27,030 nucleotides of DNA. It comes from CAWGCA01 sp963820955. GTDB lineage: Bacteria > Pseudomonadota > Gammaproteobacteria > Chromatiales > Chromatiaceae. Of this stretch, positions 16,059-25,936 are shown one piece after another (position 1 is the stretch's first letter; each line of letters begins with the position of its first letter). The stretch spans positions 1 through 27,030 of the forward strand of contig CAWGCA010000025.1 of assembly GCA_963820955.1 (NCBI GenBank), given 5' to 3'. The notes below the pieces were generated by a model. That model was not told the origin of the DNA, did no database searches, and saw only the letters and a list, made by a program, of their open reading frames with translations. The position numbers and the translations under genes were made by a program.

Positions 16059-18621
16059 AGATTTTAAAATCCTGCCAGTACCAGATTGGGATCAGACGGA
16101 AACACACTCTGAATTCCGCGCCCTTACCGAATTCAGAAGTCGCAGAGATCTTGCCGTGATGCGACTCGATGATCTTGCGACTGATAGGCAGGCCCATGCC
16201 CATCCCACTCTCTTTGGTGGAGAAAAAAGCATCAAACAAATGCTCTATATTTTCTGCTGGAATACCCGGCCCGGTATCCTTGACCAATACTTCAACCTGA
16301 TCATCCTCAATTTTCCGGGTGATCAGTTCCAGTTTGCGTTGTTCCACATCCACCTGTTTCATGGCATCGATCGCATTGCGTACCAGATTCAACAAAACCT
16401 GTTCGATCTGAACCAGATCCAATTCACCGGCAAGGCCCCGGCGATAACTGCAAGCTCACATCCACACTGATGCTTTGCCGCGACATATTCGACAAACGAG
16501 GCCACCTCCAGGACCAGATGATTCAGATTGACCAGCGGAGTGTTCCTGCGCTCGTTTGCCGACCAGGCCCGCAGGCGCTTGATGATCTCACCTGCACGTT
16601 CGGCCTGGACGGTAATCTGTGCCATGGCATCCACCAATTCCGCTTCGCCACCATCCCGGTCTGCAAGCCGCGCACACAACCACTGGCGAAATTCACGATC
16701 GCGGAGAGCGGCTGATTCAATTCATGGGCCAGGCCGGTAGCCATCTCACCCATGGTGCTGACCCGGCAGACATGCACGAGTTCGGATTGATGCTGCCGGC
16801 TCTGCTGTTCCGCGGTGCGCACCTGGGTGATATCCCGCCCATACAGATTGACATATTCCAGTTCCAGCACCGGCGCCATCAAAAGCGAGATGATCTGTCC
16901 TCCGAGATTGATTTCATACTCTTTGTTCAGCCCATCCTGCATAGCATCGAAATACAGGTTCCGCCAGTAGAGCGGCAGGGTCTGTCCTCGATCACACCCC
17001 CAATACTCCAACAGCGGTCACTGGCAGTATTGGCGTAGATAATCACGCCACGGCTATTGATGCTTAAAACCGGGCTGGGATTTTCACTGGCGAACTTGGC
17101 CAGACTCTGGATCGCCTCTTCGGCCTTTTCTCTTTCAGTGATATCCCTGAGATAGACAGTGAATACGGCCCTGTTCCTTGAGCTGATCGACATCACAGAG
17201 CATTCAATCGGCTTCTCCTGCCATAGGCATCGACACTCCCGACATTTTTTGGGCGCGGCAGAGCTATCAGCAGCCGCTCTGCTGCCGGCAGCGTACAGCA
17301 TTTCCGCGAATCTGAAGATGATCCTGGGGATGAATAACCAATTGATCCAGAGGATTGCCCAGCAATTGTTCCCTGGAATATCCGAAGGTTGTCTCCGCCG
17401 TGATATTCGCCTCGATGATCAGACCTTGGTATCCACAGTAATGATCGGGTCCAAAGAATTTTCCAGCAAGGCGCTCTTCAGCGCCTCAGATTCACGAATG
17501 CGCAGTTCCTGCTGCCACCTTGGTTTCATCTCTGACATAACTGACCTGATTGAAACAGCTCTTGGAAGCCGGATATTCCAGCAGCATCAACTGATTGCCT
17601 CGGCCGGATGCCATTTCTGCGCGATACCCAAGGCATTGTGACCGAAAGTGCGAGATTCTGCCACAGATCTGGCTGAGGCGGGATGAGATGAGAAAGAATA
17701 TCAGGGTAAAGGCGGCCATATAGACAAACGCTTCAAAAAAACGTTTCCCGCCTGACGGAACTCAGAATGTGTTGCAGCCGGGTCTACCATACGCGACGCG
17801 AGAAATCATGGAGAAAAACTGCATATTTCGATCCGAATGCGCCGATAGAGCGTGAAGGCCTGGGATGTAATCGAAAGTCACCTCTGCCCAATCCTTCGAG
17901 ATGACTGGGCGGCCCAATCCGGGCCTATTCACTGCTGGCCAAAGGATGGTTGCTGATCCCCTTCGAACAGACCGATGATATACCCTCCAGTCCGGCAAAC
18001 TGTTGTGAAGCCGCCAAAAACCTTTCATTCATCGGCACATCAGCATGACGATGGCGCGTTCCTCCTCAGCGCCACGAGGCAACCTTCGCCCAGGTGATGA
18101 AATAGGGTCACCTCCCATATGGTTGTGGTGACGCCTTTCTGTTCTTGTTAAAGAGTTCGCAGGGCCAGATCAATGGGAAATGATGGTCCGTTGATGGTAG
18201 ACCTCCCTGGGGTTGCCATCCAGATCCAATAAAAGCACATGACTGGGTTCCACCGAGCCGCGCAATGGAAGCCCTGCATCATCCATGGGCGGGGCTCGTT
18301 GAAGTAGATAATGGATCTTTTCCCTGCTCTGCTCCCAATCCTTGGAGTAGACATGTCTGACCAGACGCCAGTTTTGAGCAAGATCATGTGGCCTTCTCCA
18401 AATCCAGTCAAAAAATATTCAAACCGGCTGCGGGTATCGGCAGCTCGGATCTCCAGGCGATTTTCAAGATCATCCTGAAAATAACCACCCAATTCATGGG
18501 TCTGAAACGGATCGATAATCACCCAGACAATGATCCCACAAAACAGCCCACCAAGACAGATATCCACGGTAATGGAATACGTGCTATCCAGCTTGGAACC
18601 TGCTGTGTCAGGAAAAAACAT
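16051..18621 (-). pseudogene. Multi-PAS sensor histidine kinase (FixL-like), heavily frameshifted
   Basis: The protein can be followed through several frames. There is a membrane helix near the start (about 18570-18510, LGGLFCGIIVWVIIDPF) and a sensor region from 18500 to 17730, including a LLLDLDGNPREVY-like piece near 18225. A second helix (AAFTLIFFLISSRL) lies at about 17716-17675. PAS-like segments follow at about 17400-17290 and 17170-16840 (VYLRDITEREKAEEAIQSL; YGRDIT). The HisKA motif GLAHELNQPLSAIVNF has its phospho-His codon at 16724-16726. The ATPase part has LLNLVRNAIDAM, DTGPGIP and GMGMGLPISRKIIESHHG. Corrected length would be about 850 residues. With so many breaks it is probably non-functional unless the sequence is faulty. 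It pairs with the regulator at 15370-16058. Confidence 0.75.
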
Positions 18622-18747
18622 CAGAATAATAATTATCTTCTAATTTCGTCTGAGTGGCATACCTCAAGGGACTCTCTTCTTTACCCTACTTGGGAGGATA
18701 AATCCAGACAGGTATTGAGTAAATTACTAAAAGTATCACATTGGAAC

Positions 18748-18773
18748 AAAAAAAGAGGCGCCAAAGGCGCCTC
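18748..18773 (-). terminator. Strong intrinsic terminator, minus strand
   Basis: GAGGCGCC (18755-18762) and GGCGCCTC (18766-18773) form a perfect 8-bp GC-rich stem with a 3-base loop. On the minus strand it is followed by seven T. No protein gene on the minus strand ends shortly upstream (18774-19124), so it either stops read-through from pabB or ends a small RNA. Confidence 0.8.
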
Positions 18774-19011
18774 ATAGGGGTTTCGAAGATGACCTCGATA
18801 AATCGTGTTGTTGTTTTTAAAACGGCGGTTCGAATTTCGATCACATCCCGACTGTCGACTGGGTACTACAGCCTGTTGCCTAATCAAACAGCAGTTTACA
18901 TTACAAAGCCGATATTGAATTCAGTCTCACTGTCCATCGTCCTCTCTCAGTGTTCAATCAACCTTGCAATGCGCTTCCCTCCATCCTCCCCTTCTTTTTT
19001 AATTCAAGCTA
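18774..19011. other. Non-coding stretch ending in an orphan terminator
   Basis: No convincing protein gene is seen. On the minus strand a 13-codon frame MDSETEFNIGFVM begins near 18934 with GAGAGGA just upstream. It could be chance. A minus-strand small RNA ending at the 18748-18773 terminator is possible. Confidence 0.3.
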
Positions 19012-19040
19012 TTCAGGGTAAGGAAAGTATCCAATATAAT
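19012..19040 (+). promoter_or_regulatory. Sigma-70-type promoter for the RDD gene
   Basis: A perfect -10 box TATAAT at 19035-19040 lies 17 bases after a weak -35 box TTCAGG at 19012-19017. It points toward the RDD-family gene, leaving a leader of about 80 bases. Confidence 0.45.
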
Positions 19041-19124
19041 GCTTTATGCTGATACCCGGATGATTGCCCCATTTACTAAGGGATTATCCCTGCCTGACCA
19101 CTACCCCTCCACATTCAAACCATC

Positions 19125-19706
19125 ATGAACAATCAGATTCCAACTTCTGCTTCCTTCCTTTCCACCCCGGGGTTTTTCCGGCGGCTGGCTGCCATGCTGT
19201 ACGATGGACTGCTGTTGTTTGCCCTGATGGCGGTTGCAACCACCTTGATCACCCTGCCCTTCGGCATGCCTGCCGGAGCGGGTCGGATTTTATATCAGCT
19301 GTTTCTGTTTGAAGTTATTCCACTGATCTTCTTCAGCGGATTTTGGGTCGTCGGAGGACAGACACTCGGTATGCGCGCCTGGAAACTCAAACTGATCAGA
19401 GAGGACAGCAATCCAGTGCGCTGGACCGATGCATTAAACAGGTATCTGGCCGCACATCTTTCCTGGCTGGCGCTGGGTCTGGGCTTTCTGTGGATTTTCG
19501 TTAACCCGGATAATCTGGCCTGGCATGACCGCCTCTCCAAGACACGTCTGATTTCGACAAAAAAAGAGCATAGACAGGCAGTTCAGTCGCTACTCTCCAC
19601 ATTGCACTGCAGCGTATCAAAAAGGGCTGCAGCCTTGTCAGGGTCTCCTGATATTCAGCTTCAGTACTGGAGTCAGCCACGATACCGCCACCGGTCCAGA
19701 AACTGA
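19125..19706 (+). CDS. RDD-family membrane protein
   Basis: This small inner-membrane protein of the RDD family has the conserved Arg-Asp-Asp pattern. R is in FFRRLAAMLYDGLLL (about 17-31), which also holds the first Asp. GGQTLGMRAWKLKLI (about 77-91) and a final DRLSKTRLIST (about 133-143) follow. There are about three membrane helices. RDD proteins are mostly uncharacterised; some are Na+/H+ exchangers. The open frame runs to 19706, but family members end soon after KTRLIST. A run of seven A at 19559-19565, if one base too long or short, would end the protein at TAG 19571-19573. So the last ~45 codons, which lie antisense to pabB, are probably an artefact. No clear ribosome-binding site is seen. 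Confidence 0.75.
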   Translation: MNNQIPTSASFLSTPGFFRRLAAMLYDGLLLFALMAVATTLITLPFGMPAGAGRILYQLFLFEVIPLIFFSGFWVVGGQTLGMRAWKLKLIREDSNPVRWTDALNRYLAAHLSWLALGLGFLWIFVNPDNLAWHDRLSKTRLISTKKEHRQAVQSLLSTLHCSVSKRAAALSGSPDIQLQYWSQPRYRHRSRN

Positions 19707-20972
19707 TCTTTTCAGCGCATTTGACGAGTGTCCGGATGGCAATATTACAATCCATGTCGCCATCGAACCCGATATAACCGATCGAACCACAATAAACCCC
19801 ACGCCTGGCGCGTTCGAGTTCTTCAATGATCTGCATGGCCCGCAGCTTTGGAGCGCCGGTAATCGACCCACCCGGAAAACAGGCGCGCAGCAGACTCAGT
19901 GCATCCTCGCCTTCAGCCAATTCACCCTCTACCGTACTCACCATATGGTGCACCCTGGCAAAGCTCTGTATTTCAAACAGGTCAGACACGCCGATGCTGC
20001 CGGTCTTACAGACTTTACCAAGATCATTACGCATCAGATCCACGATCATCAGATTCTCTGCCCGGTCCTTCTCAGACTTGCCGCCAGACAGCTGAACGCC
20101 CGGCGATCTTTCTCTGGATCGGGATGGCGTGGCGCCGTCCCCTTGATGGGACAGGTTTGCACCCTGCCTTGCCTGACACTCAGAAACCGTTCGGGAGAAG
20201 AGCTCAGGACATTGCCAAAAGGCAGTTCCAGATAGGCGCTGAAAGGCGCCGGGTTGATCTTGCGCAAGCGTTGGTAAGCTGACCAGGGATCGCCCTCCAC
20301 ATCGCCCTGAAAGCACTGCGCAAAGTTGACCTGATAGCAGTCGCCTTCTCGAATATAGCGCTGTATGCTGCTGAAACACTCCAGATAGTCGGATTTACTC
20401 AGATTGGATCGAATCGGTGAAAGCAGACGAAAAGGCGTGGTTTCAGATCGCCTCGGATGACTGAACAGGTCGATCAATCTCTCCCAGCCACGCTCAGTTT
20501 GGGGATCTCTTCCCTGACCGCAAAGCCAGGTGTTTTGCTGCTGATGATCGACAATCAGCGCCCAGTCATACAGATCCAATCGCCAATTCAGGCATACCGT
20601 CTACAGGCTCCAGCGATGCTGGCAGACGTTCAATGCGTCGCGCCAGATCATAGGAAAAATAACCGATCGCGCCACCGATGAAAGGCAGCTCAGACTGATG
20701 AGGTGCGGTAGAGAGCGCTAGCTGGCTGCGCAGAAAGCGAACGGATCCTTCTTGGATCTTGCAACAGCGCCGTCTGCTGTCTGGATCTGCGTAATCTCGC
20801 CCCTGGTGATCAAAGTCCGATAGGGCGCGGCTGTAATAATATCAAACCGCCCCTGCTCGATCATCGGCCTGGCGCTGTCGATAAACACCGGCCAGGGTAG
20901 ATGACGAATGGATTCGAACAGCACAGCGCTATCGCTGCGATAAGGCAGACGTTGCTTGCGGGGAAAGTTCAC
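19583..20972 (-). CDS. pabB: aminodeoxychorismate synthase component I PabB, multiple frameshifts
   Basis: PabB converts chorismate and ammonia to 4-amino-4-deoxychorismate for folate synthesis. The lysine signature TCPIKGTAPR identifies PabB rather than TrpE (which has PIAGT). Other motifs are DCYQVNFAQCF, FGNVLSSSPERFL, LMIVDLMRNDLGK, CFPGGSITGAPKLRAM and GGIVADSSTEAEYQETL. Corrected length is about 460 residues, normal. I choose GTG 20972 (then NFPRKQRLPYRSD) because similarity begins there; the upstream ATG frames are less convincing. Frame breaks lie near 20735, 20575, 20075 and 19633, and the corrected stop is 19583. Between breaks the protein is conserved, so sequencing indels are likely. 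The gene converges with the RDD gene and follows purA after a hairpin. Confidence 0.88.
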
Positions 20973-20990
20973 TTTGAAGGAGCAGTAGCA

Positions 20991-21025
20991 TGCCAGGCTC
21001 CCCCATTGACTGGGGGAGCCTGGCA
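20991..21025 (-). terminator. 15-bp perfect hairpin between purA and pabB
   Basis: TGCCAGGCTCCCCCA (20991-21005) pairs perfectly with 21011-21025 around the loop TTGAC, 17 bases after the purA stop. No U-tract follows on the minus strand, so it is not a classic intrinsic terminator. It ends 18 bases before the presumed pabB GTG and might instead limit read-through or hide that start. Confidence 0.6.
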
Positions 21026-21041
21026 TTTGCAGATCTCAAAA

Positions 21042-22337
21042 TCAGCTGTCGTAAGGATGACGACGGATGATGGTCTCTTTCCGGTCAGGTCCGGTGGAGA
21101 TGATATCGATGGGGGTCTCGCAAAGCTCCTGGATCTTGTCGAGATAGTCCTGGGCCGCCCGGGGTAACTGCGAGTATTCGGTCGCTCCCACGGTAGACTC
21201 CTGCCAACCCGGCATCTCGATATACACCGGCTCACACTCTTCAAACAGATCCGCACCGACCGGTGGCGTCTCTATCTGCTCGCCCCTGAGCTTGTACGCA
21301 ACACAGATCTTAAGCGTCTGCATGCCGTCAAGCACATCGAGCTTGGTGATACAGATACCGGTGACGCTGTTGATATCCAGGGAGCGCTTCAGTGAAACCA
21401 CGTCAAGCCAGCCGCAGCGGCGCTTGCGTCCTGTGGTGGCGCCGAATTCATGGCCCTTGGTGCCCAGGTAATCGCCATCCGCATCGAACAGTTCCGTGGG
21501 AAAGGGTCCGGCGCCGACCCGGGTGGTGTAGGCCTTGACAATGCCGACAACGAAATCGATGTGGCGTGGGCCCACGCCGGTGCCGGAGGCGGCTCCACCC
21601 GCAGTGGTGTTGGATGATGTCACATAGGGATAGGTGCCGTGATCTATATCCAACAGGGCGCCCTGTGCCCCTTCGAACATCACATTCTTACCGGCCTTGC
21701 GCAATTGATGCAGGGTGCCGGTGACATCCTCGACCATGGGTTTGAGGCGCTCGGCCTGGCTCAACAGATTGTCCAAAACCTGCTGGTAATCGACCTCGCC
21801 AACCTCAAACAGATGTTTCAGCGCAAAATTATGGTAATCCATCACTTCGCGCAGACGGCTGCTGATATGACCGGCATCAAAGATCTCACCCAGGCGGATG
21901 CCACGCCGTGAAACCTTGTCTTCGTAGGCCGGTCCGATACCACGCCCGGTGGTGCCGATAGCCTTTTTACCACGCGCCTTTTCCCGCGCCACATCCAGTG
22001 CGACATGGTATGGAAGGATCAGGGGACAGGATTCAGAGATACCCATGCGGCTGGCGGCCGGGATACCACCCTGTTCCAGCATGTCGATCTCTTCCAGCAG
22101 GGCATCCGGGGAGAGCACCACGCCGTTACCGATCAGACAACGCACATTGTCACGCAGGATACCGGACGGAATCAGGTGCAGAACCGTCTGCTTGCCATCG
22201 ATCACCAGGGTATGGCCGGCATTGTGTCCACCCTGAAACCTGACAACGGCTGAGGCCTTGTCAGTGAGCAGATCGACGACCTTGCCTTTGCCTTCATCTC
22301 CCCACTGAGTACCGATTATTACGACATTTTTTCCCAT
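21042..22337 (-). CDS. purA: adenylosuccinate synthetase PurA
   Basis: PurA joins IMP and aspartate with GTP to adenylosuccinate, the first committed step to AMP. The protein is 431 residues (usual about 430) and intact. The N-terminal signature GTQWGDEGKGK is at 9-19 with catalytic Asp14, and GGHNAGHTLV holds the catalytic His. GRGIGPAYEDKVSRRGIR, FEGAQGALLDIDHGTYPYVTSSN and the C-terminal ATTGRKRRCGWLD follow. I start at ATG 22337 rather than the in-frame TTG 12 bases upstream, because MGKNVVIIG is the family start and GAG lies about 9 bases before it. It is last in the yjeT-hisZ-purA order common in gammaproteobacteria. Confidence 0.97.
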   Translation of the reverse strand: MGKNVVIIGTQWGDEGKGKVVDLLTDKASAVVRFQGGHNAGHTLVIDGKQTVLHLIPSGILRDNVRCLIGNGVVLSPDALLEEIDMLEQGGIPAASRMGISESCPLILPYHVALDVAREKARGKKAIGTTGRGIGPAYEDKVSRRGIRLGEIFDAGHISSRLREVMDYHNFALKHLFEVGEVDYQQVLDNLLSQAERLKPMVEDVTGTLHQLRKAGKNVMFEGAQGALLDIDHGTYPYVTSSNTTAGGAASGTGVGPRHIDFVVGIVKAYTTRVGAGPFPTELFDADGDYLGTKGHEFGATTGRKRRCGWLDVVSLKRSLDINSVTGICITKLDVLDGMQTLKICVAYKLRGEQIETPPVGADLFEECEPVYIEMPGWQESTVGATEYSQLPRAAQDYLDKIQELCETPIDIISTGPDRKETIIRRHPYDS

Positions 22338-22364
22338 GGTATTTCTCAAAATAACTAATGGTTT

Positions 22365-22423
22365 CAGGCCAAGGCCTGCTGTGTAAGAGACGGGAAGCTA
22401 CTACTGCTACTGTCAGCTTCCCG
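22365..22423 (-). promoter_or_regulatory. Two hairpins between hisZ and purA
   Basis: CGGGAAGCT (22391-22399) pairs with AGCTTCCCG (22415-22423), and CAGGCC-AA-GGCCTG (22365-22378) forms a second stem. Neither is followed by a T-tract. Both lie in the 91-base gap before purA and could tune read-through or translation. Confidence 0.4.
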
Positions 22424-22428
22424 GTGAA

Positions 22429-23608
22429 TTAAACTGGCGTCAACTCCCATTCACTGCCATTCAAAGACAACTGTTCGGCACATCCCATCTCTCTCGCGCC
22501 GCCCTGTTGTCCAGGCAGCCCGCAGACAATGCAGCGGCCTGCCTTGCGCAGCGCCTCGATGCGGTTGCGCAGCGCCTGATCAGTTCCCCCAGGGGGCAAA
22601 GATTCTGGAGTTAGGCTGCGCGACCTGGGGCTTCGCCAGCAGCATCAAGGTCTTCAAATCAGTACTGAAACCGGTTGCAGGGCGCGCGCGACCGAAAACT
22701 CTGCCGATATCGTCATAGCGCCCGCCCCGGGCAATCTCCTTGCCGCTGCTGGGAACAAAGGCGGCGAAAACCACACCGGTGTGGAAATGGTAGCCTCTGA
22801 GTTCCGCCAGATCGAAGTGGACCGGCACTTGCGGCAGCCAGATTGAGATCTGTTCCGCCATCTGCTGCAGGTAGCGCAAGGCCTCCTGCACCGGCTGCGC
22901 AGCCCCTTGCAAAACCCTTCCCGCTTCAGCAAGTGCGTTTTCACCATTCAGTTCACCTAATTTGAGCAGCATCGCGGCATGTTCAGGCTGGATCCGATAT
23001 GACTCCAGGAGTTCAGCAACCTCCGGCATCGCTTTGCGTTGCAGTGCTTCAAACAGGGTCATCTCCTGCTTGCTGTCGAGACCCGCCTGGGCTGCCAGCC
23101 CTTTGAATATGCCAACATGACCCAGATCGAGGTAAACGTCCTGGACCCCGGTCTCTTGCAGAGTCCGCATCATCAGACGCAGAATCTCGATATCACTCTC
23201 CACGCCTGCGTGACCATACAGCTCCGCACCAATTTGCAGAGGACTGCGGGTGCCGGCAAAACCGTCCGAGCGGGTATGCAGCACGGTTCCCAGATAGCAG
23301 AGACGGACCGGAGACTCGGTACCCATATGGTGCGCGTCGATGCGCGCAGCCTGCGGAGTAATATCTGCTCTGACCCCCATCATGCGCCCACTTACCTGGT
23401 CGGTCAGCTTGAAGGTCTGGAGATCCAGATCACTGCCCGTGCCGGTGAGCAGGGAGTCGAGAAACTCGACAAAGGGAGGAATCACAAACTCATAGCCCCA
23501 GCTATGATAAAGGTCGAGCAGCTCACGGCGTTTCAGATCGATCAACCCCGCCTGTGGGGGCAGCACCTCATCGATGCCGTCAGGCAATATCCAGCTTTCG
23601 TTTTCCAT
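22429..23608 (-). CDS. hisZ: ATP phosphoribosyltransferase regulatory subunit HisZ, 3' frameshifts
   Basis: HisZ is a catalytically inactive relative of histidyl-tRNA synthetase that binds short-form HisG and is needed for its activity in histidine synthesis. Seen are WILPDGIDEVLPPQA near the start, GYEFVIPPFVEFLDS, the class II-type MGVRADITPQAARIDAH and the LCYLGTVLHT strand. ELRGYHFHTGVVFAAF and GKEIARGGRYDDIGR follow. The frame as given stops at 22580. Reading on in other frames restores a normal end: DQALRNRIEALRKAGRC, then MGCAEQLSLNGSEWELTPV to TAA at 22429. Breaks lie near 22590 (a CCCCC/GGGGG run) and 22495. Corrected length is about 392 residues. I choose the ATG at 23608 (MENES); an ATG at 23617 overlapping the yjeT stop is possible. 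Confidence 0.9.
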
Positions 23609-23616
23609 CGATCCCA

Positions 23617-23802
23617 TCAATTCACAAGGTAGAGTAAACCCACACCAAACAGCATACTGACCAGTCCACTGATGCGCAGCGCGCGATTATTCTGTTGGGC
23701 GATCGAGAGCATCATCCTGCGCATGCCTAGTGGATTCAGAAATGGAAAGATACCTTCCAGCACCAGCAATAAGGCTAACGCCACCCCCAGATCTTGCCAC
23801 AT
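23617..23802 (-). CDS. yjeT: DUF2065 (YjeT) membrane protein
   Basis: This 61-residue inner-membrane protein has two helices (about residues 5-21 and 41-60) joined by LNPLGMRRMMLSIAQQ. That is the DUF2065/YjeT family, always found beside hisZ or hflC in gammaproteobacteria. Its function is unknown. An open frame extends 13 codons upstream, but MWQDLGVALA at 23802 is the family start and has GGGGCGTAGAG before it. Those upstream codons lie in the hflC terminator. The stop touches the hisZ start region. Confidence 0.88.
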   Translation of the reverse strand: MWQDLGVALALLLVLEGIFPFLNPLGMRRMMLSIAQQNNRALRISGLVSMLFGVGLLYLVN

Positions 23803-23814
23803 CTCTACGCCCCA

Positions 23815-23838
23815 TAAAAAAACCGGGATCATCCCGGT
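23815..23838 (-). terminator. Intrinsic terminator after hflC
   Basis: ACCGGGA-TCA-TCCCGGT (23822-23838) is followed on the minus strand by a run of six or seven T (23821-23816). It lies about 100 bases after the hflC stop and directly before the yjeT ribosome-binding site. It should separate the hfl transcript from yjeT-hisZ-purA. Confidence 0.75.
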
Positions 23839-23908
23839 CATTGAAGACAGCCGCGGATACCCTGTCAGAAAACCTCTCGACAGAGCATCCGGTTTTCAGC
23901 CGTCGTGT

Positions 23909-23937
23909 ATTCTCCCAAAGCCTGGGTGCATTGTCTA
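23909..23937 (-). promoter_or_regulatory. Possible promoter for yjeT-hisZ-purA
   Basis: On the minus strand, TAGACA (23937-23932) and GAGAAT (23914-23909) are 17 bases apart, at the very end of hflC. The -10 match is only partial. RNA starting here would have to pass the terminator at 23815-23838. Confidence 0.25.
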
Positions 23938-24800
23938 TTCTCCCTGTTGATTCTTCAGATAACGGAAAAAATCTGAATCGGGCTGCAGCACCATCACGTC
24001 TGAGCGGTTGTTAAAACTGTTTTTATAGGCGTTCAGACTTCTATAAAAGGCATAGAACTCCGCATCCTGGTTATAGGCATTGGCGTAGGTTTCAGCCGCC
24101 TTGCCATCACCCGTACCACGCAACTGCTCTGCCTCCTTATAGGCATCCGCCACAATCACCACCTGTTGACGATCTGCTTCAGCACGAATTCTCTCCGCCG
24201 CCTCACCACCTTTTGCACGCAGGTCCCGCGCCACGCGTTCACGCTCAGCTCGCATCCGCTCATACACCGATTCGCTGACTTCAGGGGGCAGATCGATCTG
24301 TTTGACCCTGACATCGAGGATCTCGACCCCCAGTTCGGCTGCCTGGGCATCTGAATCCTTGGTCAGCAGGGCCATGATTTCGCCGCGCTCACCGGAAACC
24401 ACCTCTTTGATGGTGCGTTTACCAAACTCGTTACGCAGACTGGTATTGATGCGCTCCGCCAGCAGGCGTGCGGTCTTGTCATCGCTACCACCTGTCGAGC
24501 GGTAAAATTGCGCCACATTGGAGATCCGCCATTTGGCGAAAGAGTCGACAATCACGTCTTTTTTCTCGATCGTCAGAAAGCGTTCGGGACGCGAATCCAG
24601 GGTCTGGATGCGCGCATCGAATGTCTTCACGTCATTGATCATCGGCACCTTCCAGTGCAGACCCGGTTCGTAATCGCTGTGCACGATTTCGCCCAGACGA
24701 ACTTGAAGGCGACCTCCCACTGGTTGACAACAAAAGCCGAGGCATAAACCGCGACCGCAACGACAGCAAGAACCGGAATAAGCAGTTTAATATTCTTCAT
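23935..24800 (-). CDS. hflC: HflC, FtsH-modulating SPFH membrane protein, one frameshift
   Basis: HflC forms with HflK a large periplasm-facing ring around the protease FtsH in the inner membrane. ATG 24800 opens MKNIKLLIPVLAVVAVAVYA, a single N-terminal membrane helix. The SPFH domain is recognisable from NQWEVAFKF, then GEIVHSDYEPGLHWKVP and RPERFLTIEKKDVIVDSFAKWRI. A coiled coil carries MRAERERVARDLRAKGGEAAERIRAEADR. The frame breaks near 24699: TTCAAGTTCGTCTGG lacks one base of an expected FRLGE, and the main frame then runs to 23935. Corrected length is about 288 residues, shorter than the E. coli protein (334) but usual in many relatives. Its ATG overlaps the hflK stop by one base (TAATG). 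Confidence 0.92.
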
Positions 24801-25936
24801 TATCGAACGCTCCTGCCACGATTGGAATCCCGCGGATCAGGCCGCACCGGGATCTGATTGCCCGTTTCCGGGAGTGGGCTGAAACTAGAGGCTTGACCGC
24901 CACTCTGCTGAATCATCTTATCCAACGGCAGATACATCAGGCTGTTACCGCCGGCGGTATCCAGCATGACCTTACTGGACTGACTCAACATGGTCTCAAC
25001 TGCATCCAGATAGAGACGTTCACGGGTCACTTCAGGTGCCAGCCGATACTGTTTGAGGACTGCCAGAAAACGACTGGTGTCACCTTCCGCCTCGGCAATC
25101 ACTCGATCCCTGTAGGCCATGGCGTCGGCCACCTGACGGGCCGCTTGACCGCGGGCCTGTGGAACCACCTCATTGGCATAGGCTTCGGCCTTATTCTCCA
25201 GCCGTTCCTTGTCCTCACGGGCCTTGATAGCGTCATCGAAGGCGCTTTTAACCTGCTCCGGCGGCTTGGCGGGCTGGGTATTGACACTGGTGATCTCCAA
25301 CCCGGTCTTGTAATCCTCGATAAGACCCTGGGCGGTGGACATGATGAGATCTGCGACAGCACTGCGCCCTTCGGTCATGATAAAATCCAGATCGCTCTTA
25401 CCGATGACCTGACGCACCGAGGTCTCGATCGTGTCACGCATGGTCTTTTCCGGATTCTGATCCTGGAACAAGTAGTCTGCCGCATCCTGGATTCTGGATT
25501 GCACCGTAAGCTCCACATCCACGATATTCTCATCCCGGGTCAGCATGGTCGCCTTGTGACTAAACGAGGAGATCTGATCCACGTTGACCTTCAGCACCTC
25601 TTCTATCGGATAGGGGATATGCCAGTGAGGGCCTGGGTCCGTGGTTTCGGAGTAGGCGCCGAAGCGCAGAATCACACCCCGCTCGGCGGGTTCGATGATG
25701 TAGATGCCGGACGCCAGCCAGACCAGCACAACCACCGCCAGGATCAGCCCGACGCTCTTAGAGCTTGGACCATGACTGCCGCTTGACTCACCCTTAGGCG
25801 ACTTGCCGCCGCCGAAGATGCCGCCAAACTTCTCCCGAAGCTTCTTTACCACTTCATCCAGATCGGGCGGACCCTGGTCGCCACCTTTGCCGCTCCAGGG
25901 ATCTTTATTACCGCCACCCGGTTCATTCCAGGCCAT
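24800..25936 (-). CDS. hflK: HflK, FtsH-modulating SPFH membrane protein
   Basis: HflK is the partner of HflC in the FtsH-HflKC complex. This intact 378-residue protein has the typical Gly/Pro-rich N-terminus MAWNEPGGGNKDPWSGKGGDQ and one membrane helix (about 61-79, SVGLILAVVVLVWLASGIYI). The SPFH domain is GVILRFGAYSETTDPGPHWHIPYPIEEV, and a coiled coil carries REDKERLENKAEAYANEVVPQARGQA. The C-terminus is Pro/Arg-rich. I use ATG 25936: it fits the family and follows GGAGTG, whereas the upstream frame is non-conserved. It is directly coupled to hflC. Confidence 0.96.
   Translation of the reverse strand: MAWNEPGGGNKDPWSGKGGDQGPPDLDEVVKKLREKFGGIFGGGKSPKGESSGSHGPSSKSVGLILAVVVLVWLASGIYIIEPAERGVILRFGAYSETTDPGPHWHIPYPIEEVLKVNVDQISSFSHKATMLTRDENIVDVELTVQSRIQDAADYLFQDQNPEKTMRDTIETSVRQVIGKSDLDFIMTEGRSAVADLIMSTAQGLIEDYKTGLEITSVNTQPAKPPEQVKSAFDDAIKAREDKERLENKAEAYANEVVPQARGQAARQVADAMAYRDRVIAEAEGDTSRFLAVLKQYRLAPEVTRERLYLDAVETMLSQSSKVMLDTAGGNSLMYLPLDKMIQQSGGQASSFSPLPETGNQIPVRPDPRDSNRGRSVR

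Noticed and set aside
24893..25786. 297-codon plus-strand open frame
   Set aside because: It is antisense to hflK; the His/Leu-rich composition is typical of a shadow frame.
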